NCBI GenBank assembly: GCA_011390055.1
Contig: JAABTC010000008.1
Coordinates: 1-16,684, forward strand
DNA: 16,684 bases
Origin: Burkholderiales bacterium
Lineage (GTDB): Bacteria; Pseudomonadota; Gammaproteobacteria; Burkholderiales; Burkholderiaceae_C
Direction of reading: 5' to 3'
The translations under genes and the position numbers were made by a program. This document shows positions 8,019 through 15,624 of this stretch, in pieces (the stretch's first letter is position 1; the number at the start of each line of letters is the position of its first letter). A model generated the notes under the pieces. The model worked only from the letters and a program-made list of their open reading frames with translations, was not told where the DNA came from and made no database searches.

Positions 8019-9503
8019 ATGAACTCCATGAACTGGCAAGTCCTGCATCCCGAGATGCTGCTGTTGGCGATGACCGGCGTGATTGCCATCGTCGACCTCT
8101 ACGCCACCGACCCGAAGCGGCGCCTGACCTTCTGGCTCACCCAGGCCACGCTGCTGGCGGTGGCCGCGCTGCACCTCGAAGCGATGATCGACGGCCAGTC
8201 GCTGATCGGCATGCAGGGCATGGCCGTGGCCGACCCGCTCGGCCATCTGCTGGCCTTCTTCGCGACGCTGTCCGTCAGCGCCACGCTGGCCTATGCGCAG
8301 CCCTATGTCGGTTCACGCGAGATGCAGAAGGGCGAGTTCTACACGCTCTCGCTGTTCTCGCTGCTCGGCGCCTGCGTGATGGTCTCGGCCAACAACTTCC
8401 TGGTCATCTACCTCGGCCTGGAGCTGATGAGCCTGTCGATGTATGCCTTGACCGCCCTGCGCCGCGACCATGCGCAGTCGACCGAGGCCGCGATGAAGTA
8501 CTTCGTGCTCGGCGCCATCGCCTCGGGCTTCCTGCTCTACGGCCTGTCGATGATGTACGGCGCCACCGGCAGCCTGGACATCCAGCGGGTGTTCGAGGTC
8601 ATCGGCAGGGGGCAGGCGAACCAGCAGGTGCTGGTCTTCGGCCTGGTCTTCATCGTCGCGGGGCTGGCCTTCAAGTTCGGTGCGGCGCCGTTCCACATGT
8701 GGCTGCCCGACGTCTACCACGGCGCGCCGACCGCGGTCACGCTGCTGATCGCCAGCACCTCCAAGCTCGCGGCCTTCGGCATCGCGATGCGCCTGCTGGT
8801 CGAAGGCCTGCTCGGGTTGGCCAACGACTGGCAGCAGATGCTCATCGTGCTGGCGCTGGCCTCGCTGGTCGTTGGCAACTTCGCGGCCATCGCGCAAACC
8901 AACCTGAAGCGCCTGCTCGCCTACTCGGCGATCGGCCAGGTCGGGTTCATGCTGCTGGCCCTGGCGGCAGGGGTCGTCAGTGGCAACACGCTGTCGGGCG
9001 CGAACGCCTACAGCTCGGCGCTGTTCTACATGGTCACCTACGTGATGACCACGCTGGGTGCGTTCGGCGTGGTCATGCTGCTCACACGCCAGGGCTTCGA
9101 AAGCGAAGAGATCAGCGACCTGGCAGGCCTGAACCAGCGCAGCCCGTGGATGGCCGCGGTGATGGCCCTGTGCATGTTCTCGCTGGCGGGCGTGCCGCCG
9201 CTGGTCGGCTTCTACGCCAAGCTCTCGGTGTTGCAGGCCCTCGTCACCACCAACCTGGCGCTGCACCTGTGGCTGGCCGTGGCGGCTGTGCTCCTGTCGC
9301 TCGTCGGCGCGTTCTACTACCTGCGCGTCGTCAAGGTGATGTACTTCGACGAGCCCGCGGCCGATGCGCACCGCATCAACGGCGAGCGCGGGGTGCAGGC
9401 CCTGCTGGCCGTGAACGGCGCCGCGGTGCTGGTGTTCGGCCTGTTGCCGGGCGGCCTGATGACGATGTGCAGCACCGCGATCGTGAGAGCACTGGCCACG
9501 TGA
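8019..9503 (+). CDS. nuoN: NADH-quinone oxidoreductase subunit N (NuoN)
   Basis: NuoN is the third antiporter-like subunit, closest to the NuoJ/K/A/H part of the membrane arm. The protein is 494 residues. Family residues seen are Glu135 in YLGLELMSLSMYAL, Lys219 in AFKFGAAPFHMWLPD, and Lys249 in IASTSKLAAF, matching E. coli E133, K217 and K247. The start at 8019 is the first ATG after nuoM; a second ATG three codons later (8028) is an alternative with no effect on function. It is the last nuo gene, but no terminator follows: its stop codon overlaps the GTG start of the Nudix gene, so transcription very likely continues. Confidence 0.98.
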   Translation: MNSMNWQVLHPEMLLLAMTGVIAIVDLYATDPKRRLTFWLTQATLLAVAALHLEAMIDGQSLIGMQGMAVADPLGHLLAFFATLSVSATLAYAQPYVGSREMQKGEFYTLSLFSLLGACVMVSANNFLVIYLGLELMSLSMYALTALRRDHAQSTEAAMKYFVLGAIASGFLLYGLSMMYGATGSLDIQRVFEVIGRGQANQQVLVFGLVFIVAGLAFKFGAAPFHMWLPDVYHGAPTAVTLLIASTSKLAAFGIAMRLLVEGLLGLANDWQQMLIVLALASLVVGNFAAIAQTNLKRLLAYSAIGQVGFMLLALAAGVVSGNTLSGANAYSSALFYMVTYVMTTLGAFGVVMLLTRQGFESEEISDLAGLNQRSPWMAAVMALCMFSLAGVPPLVGFYAKLSVLQALVTTNLALHLWLAVAAVLLSLVGAFYYLRVVKVMYFDEPAADAHRINGERGVQALLAVNGAAVLVFGLLPGGLMTMCSTAIVRALAT

Positions 9504-10102
9504 AGCCCGACGCGGGCGCAGCGGATGCGCCGCTGCTCGAAACCCTGCTCAAGGCCGAGCAGGTCTGGCAGGGCCGCTTTCTCGACGTGCGCCGCGACAC
9601 CATCGCGCATGCCGACGGCAGCCAGGCCACGCGCGAGTACATCGTGCATCCCGGCGCGGTGATGATCGTGCCGCTGCTGGATGACGGGCGCTTCTTGATG
9701 GAGCGCCAGTACCGCCACCCGATGGGCCGCGTGATGCTCGAATTTCCGGCCGGCAAGATCGATCCCGGTGAAGCCCCGTTCGACTGCGCGCGCCGCGAAC
9801 TGGCCGAAGAAACCGGCTACCGCGCGGCCGAATGGGCACGCGCGGGCATCCTGCACAACGCCATCGCCTATTCCACCGAAGGCATCGAGATCTGGTTCGC
9901 GCGCGGCCTGGTGGCCGGCCCCGCGAGCCTGGACGCCGGCGAATTCCTGCAGACCGTGGTGCACGGCAGCGACGAACTCGACGCGATGGTCGGCCGCGGT
10001 GAGGTCACCGACGCGAAAACGCTGATCGGCCTGCTTTGGTGGCAAAGGTGGCAAGCCGGCGCCTGGCCGATGCGCTGGCAGCCCGCGCCGGCTGCAGAAT
10101 GA
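9500..10102 (+). CDS. Nudix hydrolase, ADP-ribose pyrophosphatase-like
   Basis: This 200-residue cytoplasmic protein has a complete Nudix box at residues 85-107: Gly85, Glu91, Arg99, Glu100, Glu103, Glu104 and Gly106 in the GX5EX7REUXEEXGU pattern. The acidic residues bind the catalytic metal. The layout resembles ADP-ribose pyrophosphatases (NudF/YffH type): a beta-rich N-terminal part, ERQYR (68-72) and EFPAGKIDPGE just before and within the box. The likely reaction is hydrolysis of ADP-ribose or a related nucleoside diphosphate sugar to AMP and a sugar phosphate; the exact substrate cannot be read from sequence. The GTG start overlaps the nuoN stop (GTGA), with GAGAG ten bases upstream. 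Placement next to an NADH-oxidising complex fits a nucleotide-housekeeping role but does not prove one. Confidence 0.9.
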   Translation: MKPDAGAADAPLLETLLKAEQVWQGRFLDVRRDTIAHADGSQATREYIVHPGAVMIVPLLDDGRFLMERQYRHPMGRVMLEFPAGKIDPGEAPFDCARRELAEETGYRAAEWARAGILHNAIAYSTEGIEIWFARGLVAGPASLDAGEFLQTVVHGSDELDAMVGRGEVTDAKTLIGLLWWQRWQAGAWPMRWQPAPAAE

Positions 10103-10109
10103 GTGCGCC

Positions 10110-10535
10110 ATGAAAGTCATCGATTTGCGATGCCAGAGCGGCCACGGCTTCGAAGGCTGGTTCGCCAGCGACGAGGATTTTCTCGACCAGAACGGGCGCC
10201 AGCAGATCGCCTGTCCGTTGTGCGCGGACACGCTGATCGTGCGCCTGCCCAGCGCGCCACGCCTGAACCTCTCGGGCGCACGCGAAGTCACGCTGGCGGC
10301 GCCGCCGGTCGATCCGCAAGCGCAGTGGATGAAGGCCGTGCGGCATGTGCTGGCCCACACCGAAGACGTCGGCACGCGTTTCGCGACCGAAGCCAGGCGC
10401 ATCCACTACGGCGAGGCCGAGGAGCGCGGCATTCGCGGGCAGGCCACGCCGGCCGAGCGCGAGGCCCTGCGCGACGAAGGCATCGAGGTCATGCCGCTGC
10501 CGCTGCCCGACGTGCTGAAAGAGCCCTTGCAGTAG
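10110..10535 (+). CDS. DUF1178 family protein
   Basis: This 141-residue soluble protein of unknown function belongs to the DUF1178 family. It begins with the family pattern C8-x3-H12, then FEGWFAS, and has a CPLC pair at Cys35/Cys38. Together these look like a zinc-ribbon-type site, though metal binding is an inference. The most conserved part, EDVGTRFATEARRIHYGE and ERGIRG (residues 85-110), is intact and is diagnostic of the family. The ATG at 10110 lies 7 bases after the Nudix stop, without a strong ribosome-binding site, so it is probably the last gene of the nuo-Nudix transcript. The next gene, on the other strand, ends only 21 bases away and I see no convincing terminator between them. 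Confidence 0.9.
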   Translation: MKVIDLRCQSGHGFEGWFASDEDFLDQNGRQQIACPLCADTLIVRLPSAPRLNLSGAREVTLAAPPVDPQAQWMKAVRHVLAHTEDVGTRFATEARRIHYGEAEERGIRGQATPAEREALRDEGIEVMPLPLPDVLKEPLQ

Positions 10536-10556
10536 CACGCCCCCCGCGCGCCACGG

Positions 10557-11963
10557 CTACAGCACGCGCCCTGGGTTCAGCACGCCGTGCGGATCGAGCG
10601 CGAGCTTGATCGCCCGCATCATCGACAGGGCCGTGGGGTCCTTGCGCAACGCCAGTTCATCGCGCTTCAACGCGCCGATGCCGTGCTCGGCCGAGATCGA
10701 GCCGCCGTGCGCCATCACCGCGTCGAACACCACCTCGTTCACTGCGTGTTCGTGCAACTGCAGGAAGGTCGCGCCATCGATGCCCGCCGGCGCCTGCACG
10801 TTGTAGTGCAGGTTGCCATCGCCAAGGTGACCGAAGTTCACCAGCTGCATGCCGGGCCAGCGCGCGTCCAGAGCTGCATCGGTGCTGGCACAGAACGCTG
10901 GAATCGCCGACACCGGCAGCGCGATGTCGTGCTTGATGTTCAGGCCTTCGGCGCTTTGTGCCAGCGGGATCGATTCGCGCAGGTGCCACATCGCGCGCGA
11001 TTGCGCCACGCTCTCGGCCACCGCCGCATCGCTGATGCAGCCGCCGGTGAGCGCGTCGCCCAGCGCGGCTTCGAACTGCGCGCGCGCTCGCTCGGCGCCG
11101 TCGGCCTCGGAGAGTTCGAGCAGCACGGTCCATGCCGCAGCGGGCAGCGGCTGGGGCAGCTGCGGCATGTGCCGGGCCACCAGCGCCAGCGAGAAGGCGT
11201 TCATCGCTTCGAAGCCGGTGAGCGTGGCGCCCAGTCGGCGTTGCGCCAGGCCGAGCAGGGCCACGCAGGCCTCGAGCGAGTCGCAGGTGGCGAGCGCCGT
11301 CATGCGTGCGGCCGGCCGTGCGTGCAGCACCAACGTGGCAGCGGTGATGATGGCCAGCGTGCCTTCGCTGCCGATCAGCAGATCGCGCAGGTCGTAGCCG
11401 GTATTGTCCTTGCGCAGCCCGGCCAATCCGTGCCAGACCTCGCCCTGCGCCGTCACGGCCTCCAGGCCCAAGCACAGCGCGCGCGCATTGCCGTAACGCA
11501 GCACCTGGGTGCCGCCGGCGTTGGTGGCCAGGTTGCCGCCGAGGGTGCAGCTGCCTTCGGCGGCCAGGCTGAGCGGGAACAGCAGACCGGCCTCGTCGGC
11601 CGCCCGTTGAACGACCTGCAGCACGCAGCCCGCCTCGGCGGTCATGGTCAGGTTGTCGCGATCGAGGGCGCGGATGCGGTTCATGCGCGCCAGGCTCAGC
11701 AGCACCTGCCGGCCGCTGGCGTCGGGCACCCCGCCGCCGACCAGCCCGGTGTTGCCGCCCTGCGGCACGATCGACGTGGCGTGTGCCGCGCAAGCCTGCA
11801 CCACCGCCGCCACCTCCGCCGTCGAACCCGGCCGCACGACGGCCAGCGCGCGGCCGTGCCAACGTTGGCGCCAGTCGACTTCGTAGGCCGAGCGGTCGCC
11901 GTCGACCAGCACCTGGGCCGGGCCCACGATCTCGCGCAGGACGGCCAGCAGCGCCTGGCTCAT
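10557..11963 (-). CDS. FAD-binding oxidase, D-2-hydroxyglutarate dehydrogenase/GlcD-like
   Basis: This 468-residue cytoplasmic flavoenzyme belongs to the family of D-2-hydroxyglutarate dehydrogenase, D-lactate dehydrogenase and glycolate oxidase GlcD. The N-terminal FAD-binding domain (PCMH type, ~35-215) has PQGGNTGLVGGG (67-78), the LGGNLATNAGG segment (141-151) and LIGSEGTLAIIT (196-207). The C-terminal FAD-oxidase domain has IKHDIALPV (343-351), FGHLGDGNLHYN (377-388) and AEHGIG (425-430), which carry metal and substrate ligands in this family. The combination is closest to D-2-hydroxyglutarate dehydrogenases, but substrate choice among D-2-hydroxyacids is uncertain. The start at 11963 is 7 bases after the DUF2069 stop; the longer frame from 12086 is a shadow inside DUF2069. 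It is convergent to the nuo operon. Confidence 0.88.
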   Translation of the reverse strand: MSQALLAVLREIVGPAQVLVDGDRSAYEVDWRQRWHGRALAVVRPGSTAEVAAVVQACAAHATSIVPQGGNTGLVGGGVPDASGRQVLLSLARMNRIRALDRDNLTMTAEAGCVLQVVQRAADEAGLLFPLSLAAEGSCTLGGNLATNAGGTQVLRYGNARALCLGLEAVTAQGEVWHGLAGLRKDNTGYDLRDLLIGSEGTLAIITAATLVLHARPAARMTALATCDSLEACVALLGLAQRRLGATLTGFEAMNAFSLALVARHMPQLPQPLPAAAWTVLLELSEADGAERARAQFEAALGDALTGGCISDAAVAESVAQSRAMWHLRESIPLAQSAEGLNIKHDIALPVSAIPAFCASTDAALDARWPGMQLVNFGHLGDGNLHYNVQAPAGIDGATFLQLHEHAVNEVVFDAVMAHGGSISAEHGIGALKRDELALRKDPTALSMMRAIKLALDPHGVLNPGRVL

Positions 11964-11970
11964 GAGGCGC

Positions 11971-12351
11971 TCACGGCGGCGCGGGTGCGGGTGCGGGCGC
12001 GTTGCGCTGACGCCAGCGCACGTGCCACACGCACGCAGCGAACAGCAGGAGCGACAGCGCCACTTGCAGCAACGCCAGCTGAGCACCGAGCCCGCGTTCG
12101 GTCACGCCCCGCACCAGGCCCTCGGCCACGTACAGCCACACGAGCAGGCTGAGCCAGCGGTAGGTGTACATGCGGTGGCGCAGCAGGCCCGCCAGGGCCA
12201 GCGCCAGCGGCAGCACCTTGAACGCCAGGCTGCCGCTGCCGGTGGGCGCCAGCCACAGCTCCCAGGCCAGACCGAGCGCAATCAGCCCGAGCAGGCAGGC
12301 CACTGCGAAGGCTCGTACACGCACCAGGGTCGGATCGGGCACAGACGTCAT
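11971..12351 (-). CDS. DUF2069 family small membrane protein
   Basis: This 126-residue inner-membrane protein has about four hydrophobic segments (approximately 13-34, 42-58, 65-82 and 88-111). It contains the family stretch HRMYTYRWLSLLVWLY followed by VAEG (59-78), which identifies DUF2069. The function is unknown. The tail after residue 117 is an Ala-Pro alternation. The start at 12351 is chosen because the protein then begins normally (MTSVPDP); the much longer frame reaching 13614 is antisense to the YihY gene and is rejected. It is the first gene of a two-gene unit with the FAD oxidase. Its start is only 18 bases from the divergent YihY start, so its promoter must overlap that gene or drive a leaderless message. 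Confidence 0.85.
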   Translation of the reverse strand: MTSVPDPTLVRVRAFAVACLLGLIALGLAWELWLAPTGSGSLAFKVLPLALALAGLLRHRMYTYRWLSLLVWLYVAEGLVRGVTERGLGAQLALLQVALSLLLFAACVWHVRWRQRNAPAPAPAPP

Positions 12352-12369
12352 GTTTGAGATGATAGGGCG
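12352..12369. promoter_or_regulatory. Minimal divergent junction, possible overlapping promoters
   Basis: These 18 bases separate two divergent start codons. The only AT-rich hexamer here is ATGATA (12359-12364), which reads TATCAT on the minus strand. TATCAT lies 7 bases before the DUF2069 ATG, about where a -10 box would sit for a leaderless transcript. On the plus strand, AGGG (12364-12367) is 8 bases before the ATG at 12376 and could serve as a ribosome-binding site for YihY. No convincing -35 boxes were seen. The promoter reading is inference only. Confidence 0.3.
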
Positions 12370-13596
12370 ATGACGATGTCCTTGATGGTCGCGCATGCCC
12401 GCGCGCGCCTGGCCGAGCTGAGCGAAACCCTGCAGACCTGGCCGTGGCTCGAGACGGTGCGCACGCTGCGCGAGCGTTTCCGCGAAGACCACCTCGGCCT
12501 GACGGCCAGCAGCCTGACCTTCACCACGCTGATCGCACTGGTGCCGCTGGTCACCGTCACGTTGGCGGTGTTCAGCGCCTTCCCGATGTTCGCCGGCTTC
12601 CAGGTGGCGCTCGAGAAGTACTTCCTGCAGAGCCTGGTGCCCGATGGCATCGCCAAGCCGGTGACGACCGCGTTGACACAGTTCGCCGCCAAGGCCACGC
12701 GGCTCGGCACGGTGGGCTTGGTGGTGCTGGTGGCCACGGCGCTGGCGTTGATGCTGACGATCGACCGCGCGCTGAACGCCATCTGGCGCGTGCGGCGGCC
12801 GCGTTCGATGGCGCGGCGCGTGCTGATCTACTGGACCGCGCTGACGCTGGGCCCGCTGGTGCTCGGCATCAGCCTGTCGCTCACCGGCAGTGCGATCACC
12901 GCCAACAAGGGCCTGGTCGGCGTGGTGCCGGGCGGGCTTGCGCTGATCCTGAACACGATCGAGTTCGTGCTGCTGGCCGGCGGCATGGCGGCGTTGTACC
13001 GGCACGTGCCGAACACCGAAGTGCGCTGGCGCCACGCACTCACCGGCGGTGTGTTCGTGGCCGCCGGCCTCGAGGTGGCCAAACGCGGCCTGGCCTGGTA
13101 CGTGGCCTCGATGCCCACCTACTCGGCGGTCTACGGCGCCTTCGCCACCTTGCCGATCCTGCTGCTGTGGATCTACGTCGGCTGGGTCATCGTGCTGTGC
13201 GGCGCGGTGATCGCGGCCTATGCGCCCAGCCTGGCCATGCGCGTGACCCGGCTGCCTGCCACGGCCGGCCACCGCTTCACGCTGGCGCTGAGCCTGATCG
13301 CCCACCTGGCACAGGCGCAACGCAACGGCCAGCGCGGCAGCACGCCGAGCGAGGTGTCGGCCGCCCTGGCGGCCGACCCGCTGCAGATCGAAAGCGCCTT
13401 CGAATCCCTGCAGGCGCTCGACTGGGCCGGCCGGCTCGACGAAGACCCGGGTCAACGCATGGTGCTGCTGGTCGACCCGGCGACAACGCCAGTGCGGGCC
13501 CTCGCCGATGCGCTGCTGCTCGATCCGCGCGCGGTCAACCGTGCGTTCCGCGAACGTGCCGGCATCGAACGCCTGATGCTGACCGATGTCGTTTGA
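12370..13596 (+). CDS. YihY/UPF0761 family inner-membrane protein
   Basis: This 408-residue protein belongs to the YihY family of polytopic inner-membrane proteins, once mislabelled ribonuclease BN. Its molecular function is not established. Family features are the N-terminal DHLGLTASSLTFTTLIALVPL segment (residues ~40-60), about six membrane helices between 50 and 285, and YSAVYGAFATLPILLLWIYV (251-270). After residue ~295 there is a soluble C-terminal domain of about 110 residues that the shorter E. coli protein lacks but beta-proteobacterial members usually have; it looks helical and winged-helix-like. Start choice is uncertain among ATGs at 12370, 12376 and 12385. The AGGG at 12364 is best spaced for 12376. 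It appears to be transcribed alone. Confidence 0.87.
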   Translation: MTMSLMVAHARARLAELSETLQTWPWLETVRTLRERFREDHLGLTASSLTFTTLIALVPLVTVTLAVFSAFPMFAGFQVALEKYFLQSLVPDGIAKPVTTALTQFAAKATRLGTVGLVVLVATALALMLTIDRALNAIWRVRRPRSMARRVLIYWTALTLGPLVLGISLSLTGSAITANKGLVGVVPGGLALILNTIEFVLLAGGMAALYRHVPNTEVRWRHALTGGVFVAAGLEVAKRGLAWYVASMPTYSAVYGAFATLPILLLWIYVGWVIVLCGAVIAAYAPSLAMRVTRLPATAGHRFTLALSLIAHLAQAQRNGQRGSTPSEVSAALAADPLQIESAFESLQALDWAGRLDEDPGQRMVLLVDPATTPVRALADALLLDPRAVNRAFRERAGIERLMLTDVV

Positions 13597-13630
13597 ATGG
13601 AGCCCCCGGCGCACTCCGCCTGCTTTTCCG

Positions 13631-13673
13631 TTCGCCCTGAGCTTGGATTCCGATCATCCTGAGCTTGTCGAAG
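13631..13673. repeat. Two partial copies of a dispersed CCTGAGCTTG(TCGAAG) intergenic repeat
   Basis: In the 130-base gap between the YihY and diguanylate cyclase genes, CCTGAGCTTG occurs twice in direct orientation, at 13636-13645 and 13658-13667, exactly 22 bases apart. The first is preceded by TTCGC; the second continues into TCGAAG. From general knowledge, TTCGCCCTGAGCTTGTCGAAG is a very common intergenic repeat in Burkholderiales and other proteobacteria, so these look like one truncated and one 3'-complete copy. No promoter was recognised in this gap. Confidence 0.6.
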
Positions 13674-13708
13674 AAAGCGCCCGGGAGCATCTTCAATGCC
13701 TCAGGCCA

Positions 13709-13724
13709 GCCTGAAAACTCAGGC
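13709..13724. terminator. Small hairpin after the diguanylate cyclase gene
   Basis: GCCTGA-AAAC-TCAGGC forms a perfect 6-bp stem with a 4-base loop just past the stop of the minus-strand diguanylate cyclase gene. Neither strand has a U-rich tract after the stem, so it is at best a weak or factor-dependent terminator for either converging transcript. A second CTCAGGC copy at 13700-13706 allows an alternative pairing. Confidence 0.3.
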
Positions 13725-13726
13725 GC

Positions 13727-15028
13727 TCAACCCAGCCCGCCACAGTGCATCACACGGTCCTTGCCGCCGCGCTTGGCCGCGTACATCGCGTCGTCGGCCA
13801 GTTGCAGCAGTCGCAGCGGCTGGGTCGCATCGTCGGGGGCGAGCGCGTAACCGATGCTGGCCGACAGCGACTGCCCGCCGGGCGCCCCCGCGGTGGCAGC
13901 CCGGGCCGCAACGAGCAGGTGGCGCGCCAGGGCGTGGGCGCCCGCCGCGTCGCGCACCTGTGCCAGCACCAGGAACTCGTCGCCGCCGAACCGGCCAACT
14001 GCGTCCTCGGCGCGCACGGCATCGCGCAACGCGCGCGCCAGCGACACCAGCATCGCATCGCCGGCGGCGTGCCCCTGCGCATCGTTCAACGCCTTGAAGC
14101 CGTCGAGGTCGACGAAGAAGAGGGCCACCGGCTGGGTCGCGCAGGCTGCGGCGGCAGCGTCCAGGCGCCCCATCATCGTGCCCCGCGTCAGCGCATCGGT
14201 CAGGCCATCGCGTTCGACCGTGCGCTGCAGCCGCTGCTGCGATTCGGTCAACTCGTGCACGTCGACGGTCACCGTGTACAGGCCGACCACCTCGCCGTCG
14301 TCGGCGCGGTCGGGCACGTAGCTGGTGCGCAGCCAGCGCGGGCCCTGCGGCAGATCTTCGACCAGCCGCGTGAACTGCACCGTCTCGCCGGCCAGCGCAC
14401 GCTCGAAGTAAGGCCGGTGGCGCGCCCACCGCGCCGGGCCCCGCACGGTGCCGATGTGCATGCCGATCAGTTCCCTGGCCGCGCGGCCCACCACCTCGGC
14501 GTACGCGCGGTTGACGAAGCGCAGCACGAAGTCGCGGTCGACGTAGGTGAGCGGGTAGGGGATGTGCTCGGTGAAGCGGTCCAGCCGCTGGCGCGCCGCG
14601 ACCAGGGCTTCGCGTTCGACGACGTCGTCGTGGATGTCGAAGGCGATGGTGTACACCGCTTCCACCTCGCCCGCGGCATCGCGATCGGGGAAGACCATCG
14701 CACGGGTCCAGCGCGCGCTGGCGCCCTGGTGCGTCAGGCGGCGTTCGTAGCGCACCGTGCGCCCAGCCAGGGCCTCGGCAAACGGCCCGCTCGCCGCCGC
14801 CCACGCGGCCGGCCCGTACAGCTCGGCCAGCGTGCGGCCGATCAGCGCATCCTTCGGCCGGCCGGCCCAGGCGGCGTAGGGCGCGTTGCAGAAGGTCAGA
14901 CGTGCCTCGCGATCCCAGCGGCCGATCGGCAAGGCGATGGCATCGACCAGCCGTTCGGCCGGATTCACGGGCAGGCCGGCGCCGCTGGCCAACGTGGCGA
15001 GCGCGGCAGCGGTGTCGAGCGGGCTCAT
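13727..15028 (-). CDS. PAS-PAS-GGDEF diguanylate cyclase
   Basis: This 433-residue protein is predicted to make cyclic di-GMP from two GTP. Two PAS-type sensor domains (about 27-145 and 148-265), each ending in a VYTIAFDIHD or YTVTVDVHEL strand, precede a GGDEF domain (about 275-430). The active-site motif GGDEF is intact at 348-352. An RxxD inhibitory site (RAED, 339-342) sits the canonical five residues upstream, so product feedback inhibition is likely. FVDLDGFKALND (305-316), with the metal-binding Asp, is also present. No signal peptide, membrane helix or EAL domain is visible, so it should act in the cytoplasm on a soluble or bound ligand; no cofactor residue could be assigned. The start at 15028 overlaps the stop of the regulator gene upstream (ATGA), implying coupled translation. 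Confidence 0.92.
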   Translation of the reverse strand: MSPLDTAAALATLASGAGLPVNPAERLVDAIALPIGRWDREARLTFCNAPYAAWAGRPKDALIGRTLAELYGPAAWAAASGPFAEALAGRTVRYERRLTHQGASARWTRAMVFPDRDAAGEVEAVYTIAFDIHDDVVEREALVAARQRLDRFTEHIPYPLTYVDRDFVLRFVNRAYAEVVGRAARELIGMHIGTVRGPARWARHRPYFERALAGETVQFTRLVEDLPQGPRWLRTSYVPDRADDGEVVGLYTVTVDVHELTESQQRLQRTVERDGLTDALTRGTMMGRLDAAAAACATQPVALFFVDLDGFKALNDAQGHAAGDAMLVSLARALRDAVRAEDAVGRFGGDEFLVLAQVRDAAGAHALARHLLVAARAATAGAPGGQSLSASIGYALAPDDATQPLRLLQLADDAMYAAKRGGKDRVMHCGGLG

Positions 15029-15624
15029 GCGTGCAGCACCACAAGCAAGGCCTGCGCCACCGTGCGCCCGGCGTTGTGGATGCTGTGCACCACGTCGACC
15101 GCATAGCGCGCGGTTTCGCCATGCCGCACCCGCGCCAGCTCGGCTCCGGCGCGCACTTCGAGCGCGCCCACCTGCACGCTGAGGTGTTCGCGCGAACCCG
15201 GTTCGTGCGGTTCGGAGGCCAACGTACCGCCGGGTTGCACCGTCAAGGCGTACCACTCGAACTGGCCGGCCAGGTCGATCGGCCCGAGGATGCGCAGCTC
15301 GCACTTGCCGTCGGGGCTGGCGAGGGTGGGGGTGCCGTGCGCGGATACCGTGGTCAGCAGCGGCGCAGCCGGGCGGCCATCGCCGAGCAACTCGGCCACG
15401 CCGACGCCCAGCGCGGTGGCCAGGCGCCAGACCACCGCCACCGTGGGATTGGCCTGGTGGCGCTCGATCTGCGACAACATCGACTTCGACACGCCGGCCT
15501 GGCGCGACAACTCGTCCAGCGACAGCTCGCGGCTCTGTCGCAGGGCCGCCAGCGCCGCGCCCACGCGCGGCGGCTGAGGGGCGGCCGGCTTGACGGGCGC
15601 GAGCTTGGCTACGATACTGGACAT
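15025..15624 (-). CDS. XRE-family HTH regulator with C-terminal cupin domain
   Basis: This 199-residue DNA-binding regulator has a lambda-Cro/XRE helix-turn-helix (about 20-80; DELSRQAGVSKSMLSQIERH at 37-56) followed by a small cupin/RmlC-like sensor domain (about 120-198; PHEPGSREHLSV, VRHGE, HSIHNAG). This HTH-cupin layout is common in regulators of amino-acid, amine and sugar metabolism. It is divergent from kbl at 69 bases, so control of kbl and of itself is the natural hypothesis. The start at 15624 is preferred; an in-frame ATG at 15654 would add ten residues and run into the likely promoter region. The effector is not predictable. The stop overlaps the start of the PAS-GGDEF gene. Confidence 0.9.
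   Translation of the reverse strand: MSSIVAKLAPVKPAAPQPPRVGAALAALRQSRELSLDELSRQAGVSKSMLSQIERHQANPTVAVVWRLATALGVGVAELLGDGRPAAPLLTTVSAHGTPTLASPDGKCELRILGPIDLAGQFEWYALTVQPGGTLASEPHEPGSREHLSVQVGALEVRAGAELARVRHGETARYAVDVVHSIHNAGRTVAQALLVVLHA

Noticed and set aside
4366..8246. Long minus-strand frames (576 and 611 codons) antisense to nuoL and nuoM/nuoN
   Set aside because: They are rich in His, Arg, Gln, Glu and Asp with no recognisable domain. These are complement shadows of hydrophobic codons in membrane-protein genes, not antisense genes.
10532..10560. GTAGC/GCTAC inverted repeat between the convergent DUF1178 and FAD oxidase genes, as a bidirectional terminator
   Set aside because: The stem is only 5 bp with a 19-base loop and no T-tract on either strand, too weak to call.
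13665..13850. 61-codon plus-strand frame starting in the intergenic repeat
   Set aside because: It begins in a dispersed repeat, runs antisense into the diguanylate cyclase gene, and has no ribosome-binding site or recognisable motif.
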